Origin: Deltaproteobacteria bacterium
Lineage (GTDB): Bacteria > Desulfobacterota > Binatia > UBA9968
Direction: 5' to 3'
DNA: 6,138 bases
Assembly: GCA_005878685.1 (NCBI GenBank)
Contig: VBLN01000214.1
Coordinates: 1-6,138 of the forward strand
Position 1 is the first letter of the stretch. Every line of letters begins with the position of its first letter. Shown here in pieces: positions 1 through 5,770 of the stretch. Position numbers and translations under genes: made by a program. The notes under the pieces are model-generated. The model worked only from the letters and a program-made list of their open reading frames with translations, was not told where the DNA came from and searched no databases.

Positions 1-263
1 AGCGGAGGAGGATTGCCGTTGGGCTTGAAATATTTAGATATGTCTGCCTCGGTAAATTCCTGGGCCAGCTTGTCTCTCCTTGTAGCCGAGGGTAAGAGGC
101 GGTAGTTCCCGCCTTCGACGGATTCCAAAACAGAAAGAACCTTCTTGTTCCGATGGAGCCGGTTAAAAAGATCCTCGCATCCCGAGAGCAAAAGGGCGCC
201 TGTGCCCTGCAGGGCAGCCAGAAGCATTCTTCTCCGTGAGACCAGCGAGCTATTTGTTTTCAT
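1..263 (-). CDS. Molybdopterin-dependent oxidoreductase (sulfite-oxidase class), Tat lipoprotein, N-terminal part
   Basis: Partial gene running off the window's left edge; 87 codons are visible from ATG 263. The N-terminus has a twin-arginine stretch SRRRML (residues 9-14), a hydrophobic segment and a lipobox LSGC with the lipidated Cys at residue 29. This predicts Tat export of a folded cofactor protein and anchoring as a lipoprotein. The segment that follows (around residues 55-85, with LLPSATRR, EFTEADISKYF and the PNGNPPP edge) matches the N-terminal arm typical of sulfite-oxidase-class molybdopterin enzymes. The molybdenum-binding Cys and catalytic domain would lie outside the window. 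The start is supported by AAAGGAG at 274-280, 10 nt upstream. The ATG overlaps the end of the cytochrome b gene by 14 nt, which indicates translational coupling and a membrane-cytochrome/molybdoenzyme pair. The substrate is unknown; sulfite or another small oxide is only a guess from the class. Confidence 0.78.
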   Translation of the reverse strand, partial: MKTNSSLVSRRRMLLAALQGTGALLLSGCEDLFNRLHRNKKVLSVLESVEGGNYRLLPSATRRDKLAQEFTEADISKYFKPNGNPPP

Positions 264-1254
264 CGGTGGAATTCTCCTTTGTGGATTCTCTTTCTCTTCC
301 CGGTGCTGTTCGCTCTGCCGGCGTCGGTTGTGAATCGGTCGTCTCTTGAGTCCGAGTCTCAGGTTTCGCCTTTATCTCTAAATCAGGCTCCTCGACCGGC
401 AAACCGGCAGGAGTCGGCATTGATGCCTCCTGTACGGTCGGCTCAGGTTTTAGCATTTCAGGAACAATAGAAACCTTTTCCCTGTACCAGCCGGTGATCA
501 TCGAGCGCATATTGTTGAACACGCCAGTTGTCACGACCATAAATATGTGCCCGAAGGTGAAGATGGCGAATAGAAAGGTCAGGATGAAATGGATGCTGCG
601 GGCGGATTGTCTGCCGCCGAACATCGCCGGGAGCCAGTTGAAGGCGACATCGAGCTGAGGCGACATCCCCAAGCCGGAAAGAATAATCACGGGCGTGAGC
701 ACAAAAAAGACCCCCGTATAGGCCATCTTTTGCAGCGGATTGTATTCTCCCTCTTGGGGGGATTGCCGGCGCAGGTGGAGATAGTAAAGAACCATCGGCA
801 AAAGTTTTTTTGTCTCCTTCGGCGTTACAACAAACTTGCGCACGTGGCCCGTGGCCAAGTTATAGAGAAAATAGAGCAAGCCGTTGAGCACAAAGACCCA
901 GGCGAAAAAGAAATGCCATCGTCTTCCCCCGGCGAGCCAAAAATAACCAGGGATCGTCATCCAGCTTGGAAAAGCCCGCGGCAGCGGCCCCATCTGGGTC
1001 TTTTGAATGCCGAGCCATCCTGTGGTCTCCGCGCGGAGCCCGTAAAATTGAGTATATCCTCGCACCTGTCCATCTTCGTCTGTGGCGTAGATTGAAAAGA
1101 ACGCCTCTTCCGGTTCCGCCTTGCTGCCCCAATGGAGGTTGGGATAGGCGTTAAAGATCTGCAGCCCGCTCATGAATAGGATCAGAAGCGCCAACGCATT
1201 GACCCAATGGGTCAGGCGGGTGATCCGATTATGCCGATAAACCAAAGCGCTCAT
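250..1254 (-). CDS. Di-heme cytochrome b (cytochrome b561/thiosulfate-reductase-type membrane subunit)
   Basis: 334-residue integral membrane protein. Four hydrophobic helices lie at about 17-36, 112-133, 176-197 and 220-245. Candidate heme-b ligands are H16 (RLTHWVNA), H114 (RRWHFFF), H222 (SIHFIL) and H236 (FGHIFM), the pattern of the prokaryotic cytochrome b561 / Ni-Fe hydrogenase b-subunit superfamily. A soluble insert of about 75 residues sits between helices 1 and 2. A hydrophilic tail rich in Pro, Glu and Thr (about 265-334) follows helix 4 and is not part of the usual fold. The likely role is electron exchange between the quinone pool and the periplasmic molybdoenzyme encoded next, with which it overlaps by 14 nt. 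The ATG at 1254 has only a weak Shine-Dalgarno (AAAAGG, about 14 nt upstream), but the TRLTHW motif near residue 15 fixes the N-terminus closely. Confidence 0.88.
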   Translation of the reverse strand: MSALVYRHNRITRLTHWVNALALLILFMSGLQIFNAYPNLHWGSKAEPEEAFFSIYATDEDGQVRGYTQFYGLRAETTGWLGIQKTQMGPLPRAFPSWMTIPGYFWLAGGRRWHFFFAWVFVLNGLLYFLYNLATGHVRKFVVTPKETKKLLPMVLYYLHLRRQSPQEGEYNPLQKMAYTGVFFVLTPVIILSGLGMSPQLDVAFNWLPAMFGGRQSARSIHFILTFLFAIFTFGHIFMVVTTGVFNNMRSMITGWYREKVSIVPEMLKPEPTVQEASMPTPAGLPVEEPDLEIKAKPETRTQETTDSQPTPAERTAPGRERESTKENSTDENK

Positions 1255-1325
1255 TTGACTATTTAATGCCTTTTCCCCACTCAGTGGTACAGGGACACTG
1301 GTCCGGAAAGCGCTCGCACTCTATT

Positions 1326-2591
1326 TCACTTTGCCGAACAGGGAGCTGCGGAAGATCCCCGCACCAGGTCCAATCGCAGATTCCGCGTGAGCCATAACCA
1401 GACAGCCGCCGTGAGCAGGAGCATCCAGGCGATCCACCCGGTATTGAGGCCGGTTGGGTCAGAAGTATCAATGTGCATGAGCCAAACGAATAGTAGAGTC
1501 GCTCCTAAGCCCTCGGCGATCCTGGCGCCGATGCCGTCCACGAATACTTTGACCACGGACCGCTCGGAGGAGTCGACGGAGATGAAAGCCTGCTCCCAGA
1601 TTGACCGGTGGATGGAAGACTTAAGGCCTCCTTCAGTCACCTTGAGCACCGAGCGGCTCAGCGCGGTCGCCGCTGCGGTGACAAAGGTGGCGCCGCCGAG
1701 AAGGGCGAGGGGGAGAATCAGGAGCCCGCCGCGCAGACCCAACTTGTCTTGAATCTTTGGGGCGGCGAATAGCTGCAGGATCAAAGAGCCGAGATTGAGC
1801 ATGATATAAAAATTGGCGAAAAAGCTGGCGTTGCCCTTCGAGCCCATCTGTGCGCTGCTGACCGCCGCGTAGAACTGAAAATCGATGAAGAGACCGGCCA
1901 ACGCTCCGGTCATGGAGATCAACAACAACATGCGCGCGTATCGTTTGGAAAAGGCGATGGAGACTCCGCCCTTTTGGCCTTCTTTTCTTTCCCTTTTTGT
2001 TCCTGCGTCGAGAGGGAAACTCCGGTGCGTCTTAACGGCCGCGCTCGCTGCGATCAGTGTGATGAGAGCTCCAAGAAAGACCAGCCACTGCGGCTCAAGA
2101 TAGGGAGCCAGTCCCTTGGAGAGAAATCCGCCGATCATTCCCCCGGCCAGCGAGGTGGCGCCGATGCGGCTGAAGGAGCGTGCGGCGACCGCCTTCGGTG
2201 CATTTTCAAAGAGCTCCGACGCTTGGAGCCATATGGTGGCAAACAAAGGGCCGAAGATCGTCGGTATGAAGATGAAGAGCGATAGCAGAACGGAGTAATG
2301 CATCTGTGGAAGAAAAGGGACGAAGGCGGCCATGACCGCTGCCGCGAAGACGATAATACCCACTCTGGCAGCCCTGGCTCCCCAGATCTTCATCGCCTGG
2401 ACATAGAGAAAAGCTGCGGGCAAGGAAGAGAGACCAATTCCCATGTAAGCCATAGGCAACTGAAACAGCCCCTTGCCTTGGAAGAAGAGGGCATCGCGCC
2501 CAGTCTTGGCTACAATAAAGGCCATGGTTAAGAGACCCACGCTTACGGCAGGCAGCAGAGTTTGGAGGCGATAGTTGTTTCCTTCATCCAT
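1326..2591 (-). CDS. MFS-fold membrane protein resembling ADP/ATP-translocase-type (NTT/Npt) carriers
   Basis: 421-residue polytopic membrane protein with about 11-12 hydrophobic segments (for example 12-30, 45-67, 77-94, 101-122, 143-161, 169-186, 219-244, 257-275, 285-306, 350-374 and 382-403). A charged cytoplasmic linker at about 187-218 separates two halves, as in the major facilitator fold. The early motif KTGRDALFF and the late conserved block EGGLKSSIHRSIWEQAF (320-336) followed by VVKVFVDGIGARIAEGLGA (346-364) resemble bacterial relatives of the nucleotide-transporter (NTT) family. Such relatives in free-living bacteria have unknown substrates, so nucleotide exchange is not claimed. 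The start codon lies 5 nt after the thioredoxin gene's stop, so translation is probably coupled. The gene ends with TGA. Reading past it gives only 15 residues with no Cys-containing motif, so this TGA is an ordinary stop. Confidence 0.75.
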   Translation of the reverse strand: MDEGNNYRLQTLLPAVSVGLLTMAFIVAKTGRDALFFQGKGLFQLPMAYMGIGLSSLPAAFLYVQAMKIWGARAARVGIIVFAAAVMAAFVPFLPQMHYSVLLSLFIFIPTIFGPLFATIWLQASELFENAPKAVAARSFSRIGATSLAGGMIGGFLSKGLAPYLEPQWLVFLGALITLIAASAAVKTHRSFPLDAGTKRERKEGQKGGVSIAFSKRYARMLLLISMTGALAGLFIDFQFYAAVSSAQMGSKGNASFFANFYIMLNLGSLILQLFAAPKIQDKLGLRGGLLILPLALLGGATFVTAAATALSRSVLKVTEGGLKSSIHRSIWEQAFISVDSSERSVVKVFVDGIGARIAEGLGATLLFVWLMHIDTSDPTGLNTGWIAWMLLLTAAVWLWLTRNLRLDLVRGSSAAPCSAK

Positions 2592-2596
2592 AACTC

Positions 2597-3154
2597 TCAG
2601 CCAATTTCCGCTAACAGGCGGCGGATCCAGGATTCAGTCTCTCCATAGGCGCCCTCGCCGATGTGTTGATAGCGGACGACGCCATTTTTATCGACCAAGA
2701 TCGTCGTGGGCCAGGCCCAGACGCCGAAGCGCTTCCAGATCTTGGTATCGTTGTCTTGGACGACAGCGTACTTGATGCCCAGATCCTTTACCGCCGCGAG
2801 CACTCTGTCGTGGGATTTTTCCCAGAAAAACTCGGGGGTATGAACCCCCACGATCTTGAGTCCCTTTGTCTCGTACTTTTCATGCCAGCCCCGCAACTGC
2901 GGGATCACGTTTCTGCAGTTGATTCAGCCATAGGTCCAGAACTCGACCAAGACGACTTTGCCGCGAAGATCGGTTATGGCAAGAGGCTCGCTGTTGATCC
3001 ACGGTCCGCTGCTAAACTCCGGGGCGGCCTGGCCAGGCTTGGCAGTATGACCCGCCGGCAGCCTGAGAACCCACCATAGCGTCAGCGCCAAGACGGGCAG
3101 AATAAAAATGGCGCTCCGCCGTGCCATTTGTGATCTGTACAATCTCAGACTCAT
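2597..3154 (-). CDS. TlpA/ResA-like membrane-anchored thioredoxin, selenoprotein (U-x-x-C)
   Basis: Read through one in-frame TGA (2924-2926) this is a 185-residue protein. An N-terminal membrane anchor or signal (about 10-30) is followed by the TlpA-like pattern APEF, then [12 protein letters not shown]77-I-N-C80-RN, HEKY, GVHTPEF and the cis-proline motif WPTTILVD (Pro149). Family members carry WTY-x-C-INC at this place, so the TGA stands exactly where the first, nucleophilic Cys of CxxC belongs. The sequence after it ([20 protein letters not shown]) continues the family without loss of frame. It is predicted to act on the outer face of the cytoplasmic membrane as a thiol:disulfide oxidoreductase or reductase. 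The ATG at 3154 starts 5 nt after the AhpD-like stop; AGGTGA lies very close upstream, and a second Met at residue 10 is an alternative start. A conventional annotation would show two fragments, 2924-3154 and 2597-2908. Sec incorporation is inferred from position and hairpin. Confidence 0.88.
2890..2926 (-). promoter_or_regulatory. Sec UGA codon and bSECIS-like hairpin in the thioredoxin gene
   Basis: UGA occupies 2926-2924. Downstream in the mRNA, 2903-2890 forms CCCGC-AGUU-GCGGG, a perfect 5-bp GC stem with a tetraloop. The loop starts 25 nt after the UGA and has G in its second position. Known bacterial SECIS hairpins lie just downstream of UGA within the coding region and need a G at the start of the apical loop for SelB. 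The competing stem CAACUGC/GCAGUUG (2921-2915 with 2900-2894) would use part of the same sequence. Confidence 0.72.
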
Positions 3155-3159
3155 TTCAC

Positions 3160-3759
3160 CTATGTGGCAACGTCATAATGAAATGGAGCAGGAGATGCGG
3201 TGCTTCCCTGCGCTGCTTCGGTCCGAATTGTTCTACTATCAGCTCCTAAGGCCTGGACCACGCGATTCATATAGCCGAAGAAACCAGCCACGTGAGCAGC
3301 ATCCAGAATCGCTCGATCAGAAAAACCTGCTGACCGAAGCGCCTCGATATCCTCGGAAGCAATCAGAGTGGCATCGCGCGCCACTTTCTCAGCGAACGAT
3401 AGAAGATGCTTCATCTCTGCTTCGATCGGGGCAGTACGGTAGTCGTCCATTAGCGCATCGGCCAGTTCCGCGTCGTTCAACTCCTGACGGAGAAACTCTC
3501 CGTTGGATTCGGTTCAATAAAAACAGTTATTAACTTTGGACGCGACGATGGCCACCATCTTTCGCTGTGCTCGGTTTAATGGTGAAGGTCTCTCCATAAG
3601 GGTACGGAAGAGCGGACCCAAAGCAACTAGAAGAGGCGGGTTAAGGCTTGAGACCTTGACGATATTGGGAACCCTCCCTTGGGTCCACCGTAATACTCGA
3701 TAGACCCAAGACAAAAGCCCTCTCGCTTCACTTTCCTCTAATGTTTTGATCCAAGCCAT
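3160..3759 (-). CDS. AhpD-like peroxidase-related protein (CMD domain), selenoprotein (C-x-x-U)
   Basis: Read through one in-frame TGA (3514-3516) this is a 199-residue protein of normal family length. The N-terminal part ([17 protein letters not shown], then [14 protein letters not shown]) and the helix [16 protein letters not shown] are typical of the uncharacterised peroxidase-related branch of the carboxymuconolactone-decarboxylase/AhpD family. The redox motif is C79-F-Y-U82, where relatives have C-x-x-C. The usual His four residues further on (as in SHG) is Asn86 here. The C-terminal half, with DYRTAPIE and [29 protein letters not shown], is intact and in frame. The expected role is thiol-dependent reduction of peroxides or disulfides in the cytoplasm. 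The ATG at 3759 is chosen because AAGGAG lies 8 nt upstream; a GTG at 3792 lacks one. It is followed after 5 nt by the thioredoxin gene. Conventional calling would give two fragments, 3514-3792 and 3160-3480. Confidence 0.9.
3487..3516 (-). promoter_or_regulatory. Sec UGA codon and bSECIS-like hairpin in the AhpD-like gene
   Basis: UGA occupies 3516-3514. The mRNA at 3503-3487 folds into ACGGAGA-GUU-UCUCCGU, a perfect 7-bp stem with a three-base loop whose first base is G. The loop begins 17 nt after the UGA, the same distance as in the flavoprotein gene. Position, stem and loop G fit the bacterial SECIS pattern. Confidence 0.8.
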
Positions 3760-3767
3760 TTTAAAAT

Positions 3768-3773
3768 CTCCTT
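3768..3773 (-). promoter_or_regulatory. Shine-Dalgarno that sets the AhpD-like start
   Basis: AAGGAG on the minus strand, 8 nt before ATG 3759. It favours this start over the upstream in-frame GTG at 3792 and gives a family-sized N-terminus (MAWIKTLEE). Confidence 0.8.
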
Positions 3774-3932
3774 TCCGTTTAGTGATCTTCACCTTTCTTG
3801 TTTGAGCGCAGGTCTATTCTATAGGAGCCGAAGAGGTCTGGCTGAAGAACCCGCTGCCAAGCCATTTAACCAACCGGAGACTCGGCAGTACAGTCCTCGA
3901 GTATATAACGACAACAGTCATACAAGAGTTCC

Positions 3933-3963
3933 TCAAATTGAGAGAATCCGGCACCCAATTTGA
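3933..3963. repeat. Inverted repeat downstream of the flavoprotein gene
   Basis: TCAAATTG (3933-3940) and CAATTTGA (3956-3963) are perfect 8-nt inverted copies with a 15-nt spacer. They lie about 8 nt beyond the flavoprotein stop. An mRNA hairpin here could attenuate or end transcription, but the stem is AT-rich and no U-run follows, so it is not a convincing intrinsic terminator. The 212-nt gap that holds it (3760-3971) has one -10-like TATACT (3905-3900) without a recognisable -35, so a separate promoter for the AhpD-like gene is not established. Confidence 0.35.
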
Positions 3964-3971
3964 CTTTGCGA

Positions 3972-5315
3972 TCAGCTTGCGGCCATGGCGTCAAAAATGG
4001 CACCTCCCAGCGTAGGAAAGACATAATGGGCAGATCCGAACTGTGACTTCTTCAATCCTCCGAGCATCCCCGTGGCGGCGATCTGGATAATGTCTTCGGC
4101 GTGAGCGCCGATAACGTGCACACCCAGGATGCGCTCCGTTCCTTCTTCATAAACCACTTTGACCAGTCCTTCGGTTTCCTCGCGCACTCCAGCGGCGGGG
4201 TTGTATGAGAACGGTGTCTTGCTGACTTGCACGTGGTGTCCTCGATCCTGCGCTTTCTTTTCTGTAAGACCGACCTGACCTATGGAGGGAATCGTGAAGA
4301 TCGCGCTCGGGAAGACACTGAAATCCGTCTTTCGTTCGTTGCCCTTGACGGCGTTATGCGCCGCAATCGGCCCTTCGTACCACGCGATGGGCGTGTGTTG
4401 GTGTTTTCCTGCGGCGTCGCCGACGGCGTAGATTCTGGGATTGCTAACCGACTGAAGATAGCCGTTGATCTTCACGGAACTGTGGTCCAGCTCCACTCCG
4501 GCGCTCTGGGGATTCAGCTCTTCCACGTTGGAGGTGCGGCCTGTGGCCAAAAGCACCTGGTCCGCGGGAAAGCGCTCTGCCTTAGATCCAATCTGAGCCT
4601 CGACCGTTTTGTCTTCAACGATCCTGGTTACCTTGACGTTTGTGACGACTGAAATTTCAGCCTCGCGGGCAGCCGCAAGCAGCGCTTCGCGGATTTCGTC
4701 ATCGAGAGGGGGAGCGATCTGCGCGCCGGATTGCAAAATAGTCACCTTGGATCCAGCGCGGGCTAGCGCAAATCCGAACTCCAAGCCAATGAACCCTCCT
4801 CCGACCACCACGAGCCTGGCTGGCTGCTCCTTCAAATGAATCAACTCGTCGCTGGTGATCCCGCGCTCCGCTCCTGGAATCGGCGGCCTCGCAGGTTTAG
4901 ATCCGGTAGCGATGATGATTTTTTCGCCGGTGAGTTTTTTCCCATCGACGGCGACCTCAGACGGACCTAAGAACCGCCCCTTGCCGCGCACGACAGCGAT
5001 GCCCAGTTTGCTTAGGTCTTCTTCCTTACCCTTCGACCAACTCTCTACAATGCGATCTTTGCGATCAATGACAGCCTTCCAGTCGAGGCTGAGGCTTTCG
5101 GTTCCTGTGAGGCCCAAGCGCTTCCCCTGACGGGCACGCCATAGGAGCTCGATGGTGCTCACCAGCACCTTTTTGGGTATTCAACCTCGCGCCAGGCAGG
5201 TTCCGGAAAAACCGTCTTCCTCCACAATCGCCACCTTGGCTCCCATCTTGACGCCTGCCTTGGCCGCGTTCGAGCCCGCGGTGCCGGCTCCGATGACCAT
5301 GAGATCATAGTCCAT
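3972..5315 (-). CDS. Class I pyridine nucleotide-disulfide oxidoreductase (Lpd/mercuric-reductase-like), selenoprotein (C-x4-U)
   Basis: Read through one in-frame TGA (5181-5183) this is a 447-residue flavoprotein of family length. The FAD-binding GAGTAG lies at 9-14. The redox motif is SGTC40LARG-U45-IPKK, where family members have GGTCxxxGCxPxK, so TGA replaces the second, flavin-facing Cys. Further on come ATGSKP (136-141), the NAD(P)-binding GGGFIGLEFG (172-181), ATGR (257-260) and the FAD-contacting YAVGDAAG (296-303), then the dimerisation domain. The C-terminal His-Glu pair of lipoamide dehydrogenases (HPTxxE) is replaced by FPTLGG (433-438), so the substrate may not be lipoamide. The coenzyme preference is unclear (Gln at the end of the second beta strand). 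The ATG at 5315 has AGGGGGA about 6 nt upstream. The enzyme should move electrons from NAD(P)H through FAD to a selenenylsulfide and on to a partner. Conventional calling would begin at 5168 and lose the first 49 residues. Confidence 0.9.
5154..5183 (-). promoter_or_regulatory. Sec UGA codon and bSECIS-like hairpin in the flavoprotein gene
   Basis: UGA occupies 5183-5181. The mRNA at 5169-5154 folds as GGUGCU-GGUG-AGCACC, a perfect 6-bp stem with a tetraloop starting in GG. The loop begins 17 nt after the UGA, as in the AhpD-like gene. This agrees with the in-frame bacterial SECIS pattern recognised by SelB. Confidence 0.8.
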
Positions 5316-5331
5316 AAAAAATCCCCCTGGT

Positions 5332-5368
5332 TAGTTACCAGTTTCCAGTTGTCAGTTTCCAGTAACTA
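5332..5368. repeat. Direct repeats inside an imperfect palindrome at the 3' side of the four-helix-bundle gene
   Basis: CAGTTTCCAGT occurs twice (5339-5349 and 5353-5363). The pair is enclosed by the inverted copies TAGTTAC (5332-5338) and GTAACTA (5362-5368), the latter including the gene's stop codon. A related decamer, AGTTGTCAGT (5347-5356), recurs inverted beyond the other end of the gene. It may be a mobile-cassette boundary or an intergenic repeat. Confidence 0.6.
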
Positions 5369-5722
5369 CTTTGCAATTGAGGAAAGCAGTCCGTTGAGGA
5401 TCTTCCCTACTTCCGCAGATAAGTCTAACAGCTCAGCCAGTTGATTCTCCTTTAGGTAGTTCAGGTTACCAGCGGTTAGTATCAAGGTTTCCATTTCGAG
5501 AAGAGAGCCTCTCGCGTATCCTAAGAATTGCTGAAATTCTCCTTTGGTCAAACGCCCTTGGCCTTCGGCTGTGTTACAGGGTACCGAAACTGCTGCGCGT
5601 CGAAGTTGGCTTGTCAAGCCATAACCCTCCTCCTTCGGAAATCCCTCTGTAGCTTTATAGATCTCCGTTACCAGCTCCATCGCTTTTTTCCACACCGTTA
5701 GATCTCTGTATGATTGAGCCAT
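5366..5722 (-). CDS. Four-helix-bundle protein, S23/IVS type
   Basis: 118-residue helical protein with the signature of the four-helix-bundle (S23 intervening-sequence) family: YRDLTVWKKAMELV near the N-terminus, then GLTSQLRRAAVSVPCNTAEGQGR, EFQQFLGYARGSLLEMETLI and a last helix ending in LLSSIAK. The first members were found inside 23S rRNA intervening sequences, but free-standing copies are scattered widely and their function is unknown. The ATG at 5722 is chosen over an upstream in-frame start (5746) because AAGGA lies about 6 nt before it and family members begin just ahead of the YRDL motif. It sits between a damaged glycoside hydrolase gene and the flavoprotein gene, with short repeats at both edges. 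It therefore looks like a later insertion and not a working member of the redox cluster. Confidence 0.9.
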   Translation of the reverse strand: MAQSYRDLTVWKKAMELVTEIYKATEGFPKEEGYGLTSQLRRAAVSVPCNTAEGQGRLTKGEFQQFLGYARGSLLEMETLILTAGNLNYLKENQLAELLDLSAEVGKILNGLLSSIAK

Positions 5723-5738
5723 TCTTGTCCTTCTGGCT

Positions 5739-5762
5739 ACTGACAACTTAGCACTGACAACT
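5739..5762. repeat. Tandem decamer upstream of the four-helix-bundle gene
   Basis: ACTGACAACT occurs at 5739-5748 and 5753-5762. It is the reverse complement of AGTTGTCAGT at 5347-5356 on the far side of the gene, so the gene is bracketed by short inverted repeats. Confidence 0.6.
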
Positions 5763-5770
5763 GTTTCAAC

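Noticed and set aside
589..1095. 168-codon plus-strand open frame
   Set aside because: It is antisense to the well-supported cytochrome b gene, and its translation is basic and low in recognisable motifs.
1281..1328. Sec readthrough of the transporter's terminal TGA
   Set aside because: Readthrough adds 15 residues with no Cys-containing motif or family similarity, so it is a normal stop.
1259..1471. 70-codon minus-strand frame over the transporter's end
   Set aside because: It overlaps the transporter in another frame and its translation resembles no family; a shadow.
3760..3792. Upstream GTG start for the AhpD-like gene
   Set aside because: The extra 11 residues are translated over the Shine-Dalgarno, and the ATG at 3759 has ideal spacing.
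3779..3865. 28-residue minus-strand ORF starting ATGGCTTGG, like the AhpD-like start
   Set aside because: It has no Shine-Dalgarno and no similarity past three codons; probably chance.
2924..5183. TGA recoded as Trp or Gly throughout the genome (codes 4 or 25)
   Set aside because: TGA ends the thioredoxin, transporter, flavoprotein and glycoside hydrolase genes at their expected C-termini, and TGG encodes Trp normally. All internal TGAs are at catalytic Cys positions.
2597..5315. Three pseudogenes with premature stops
   Set aside because: There are no other stops or frameshifts in these genes, every TGA is at a redox Cys, and each is followed by a hairpin.
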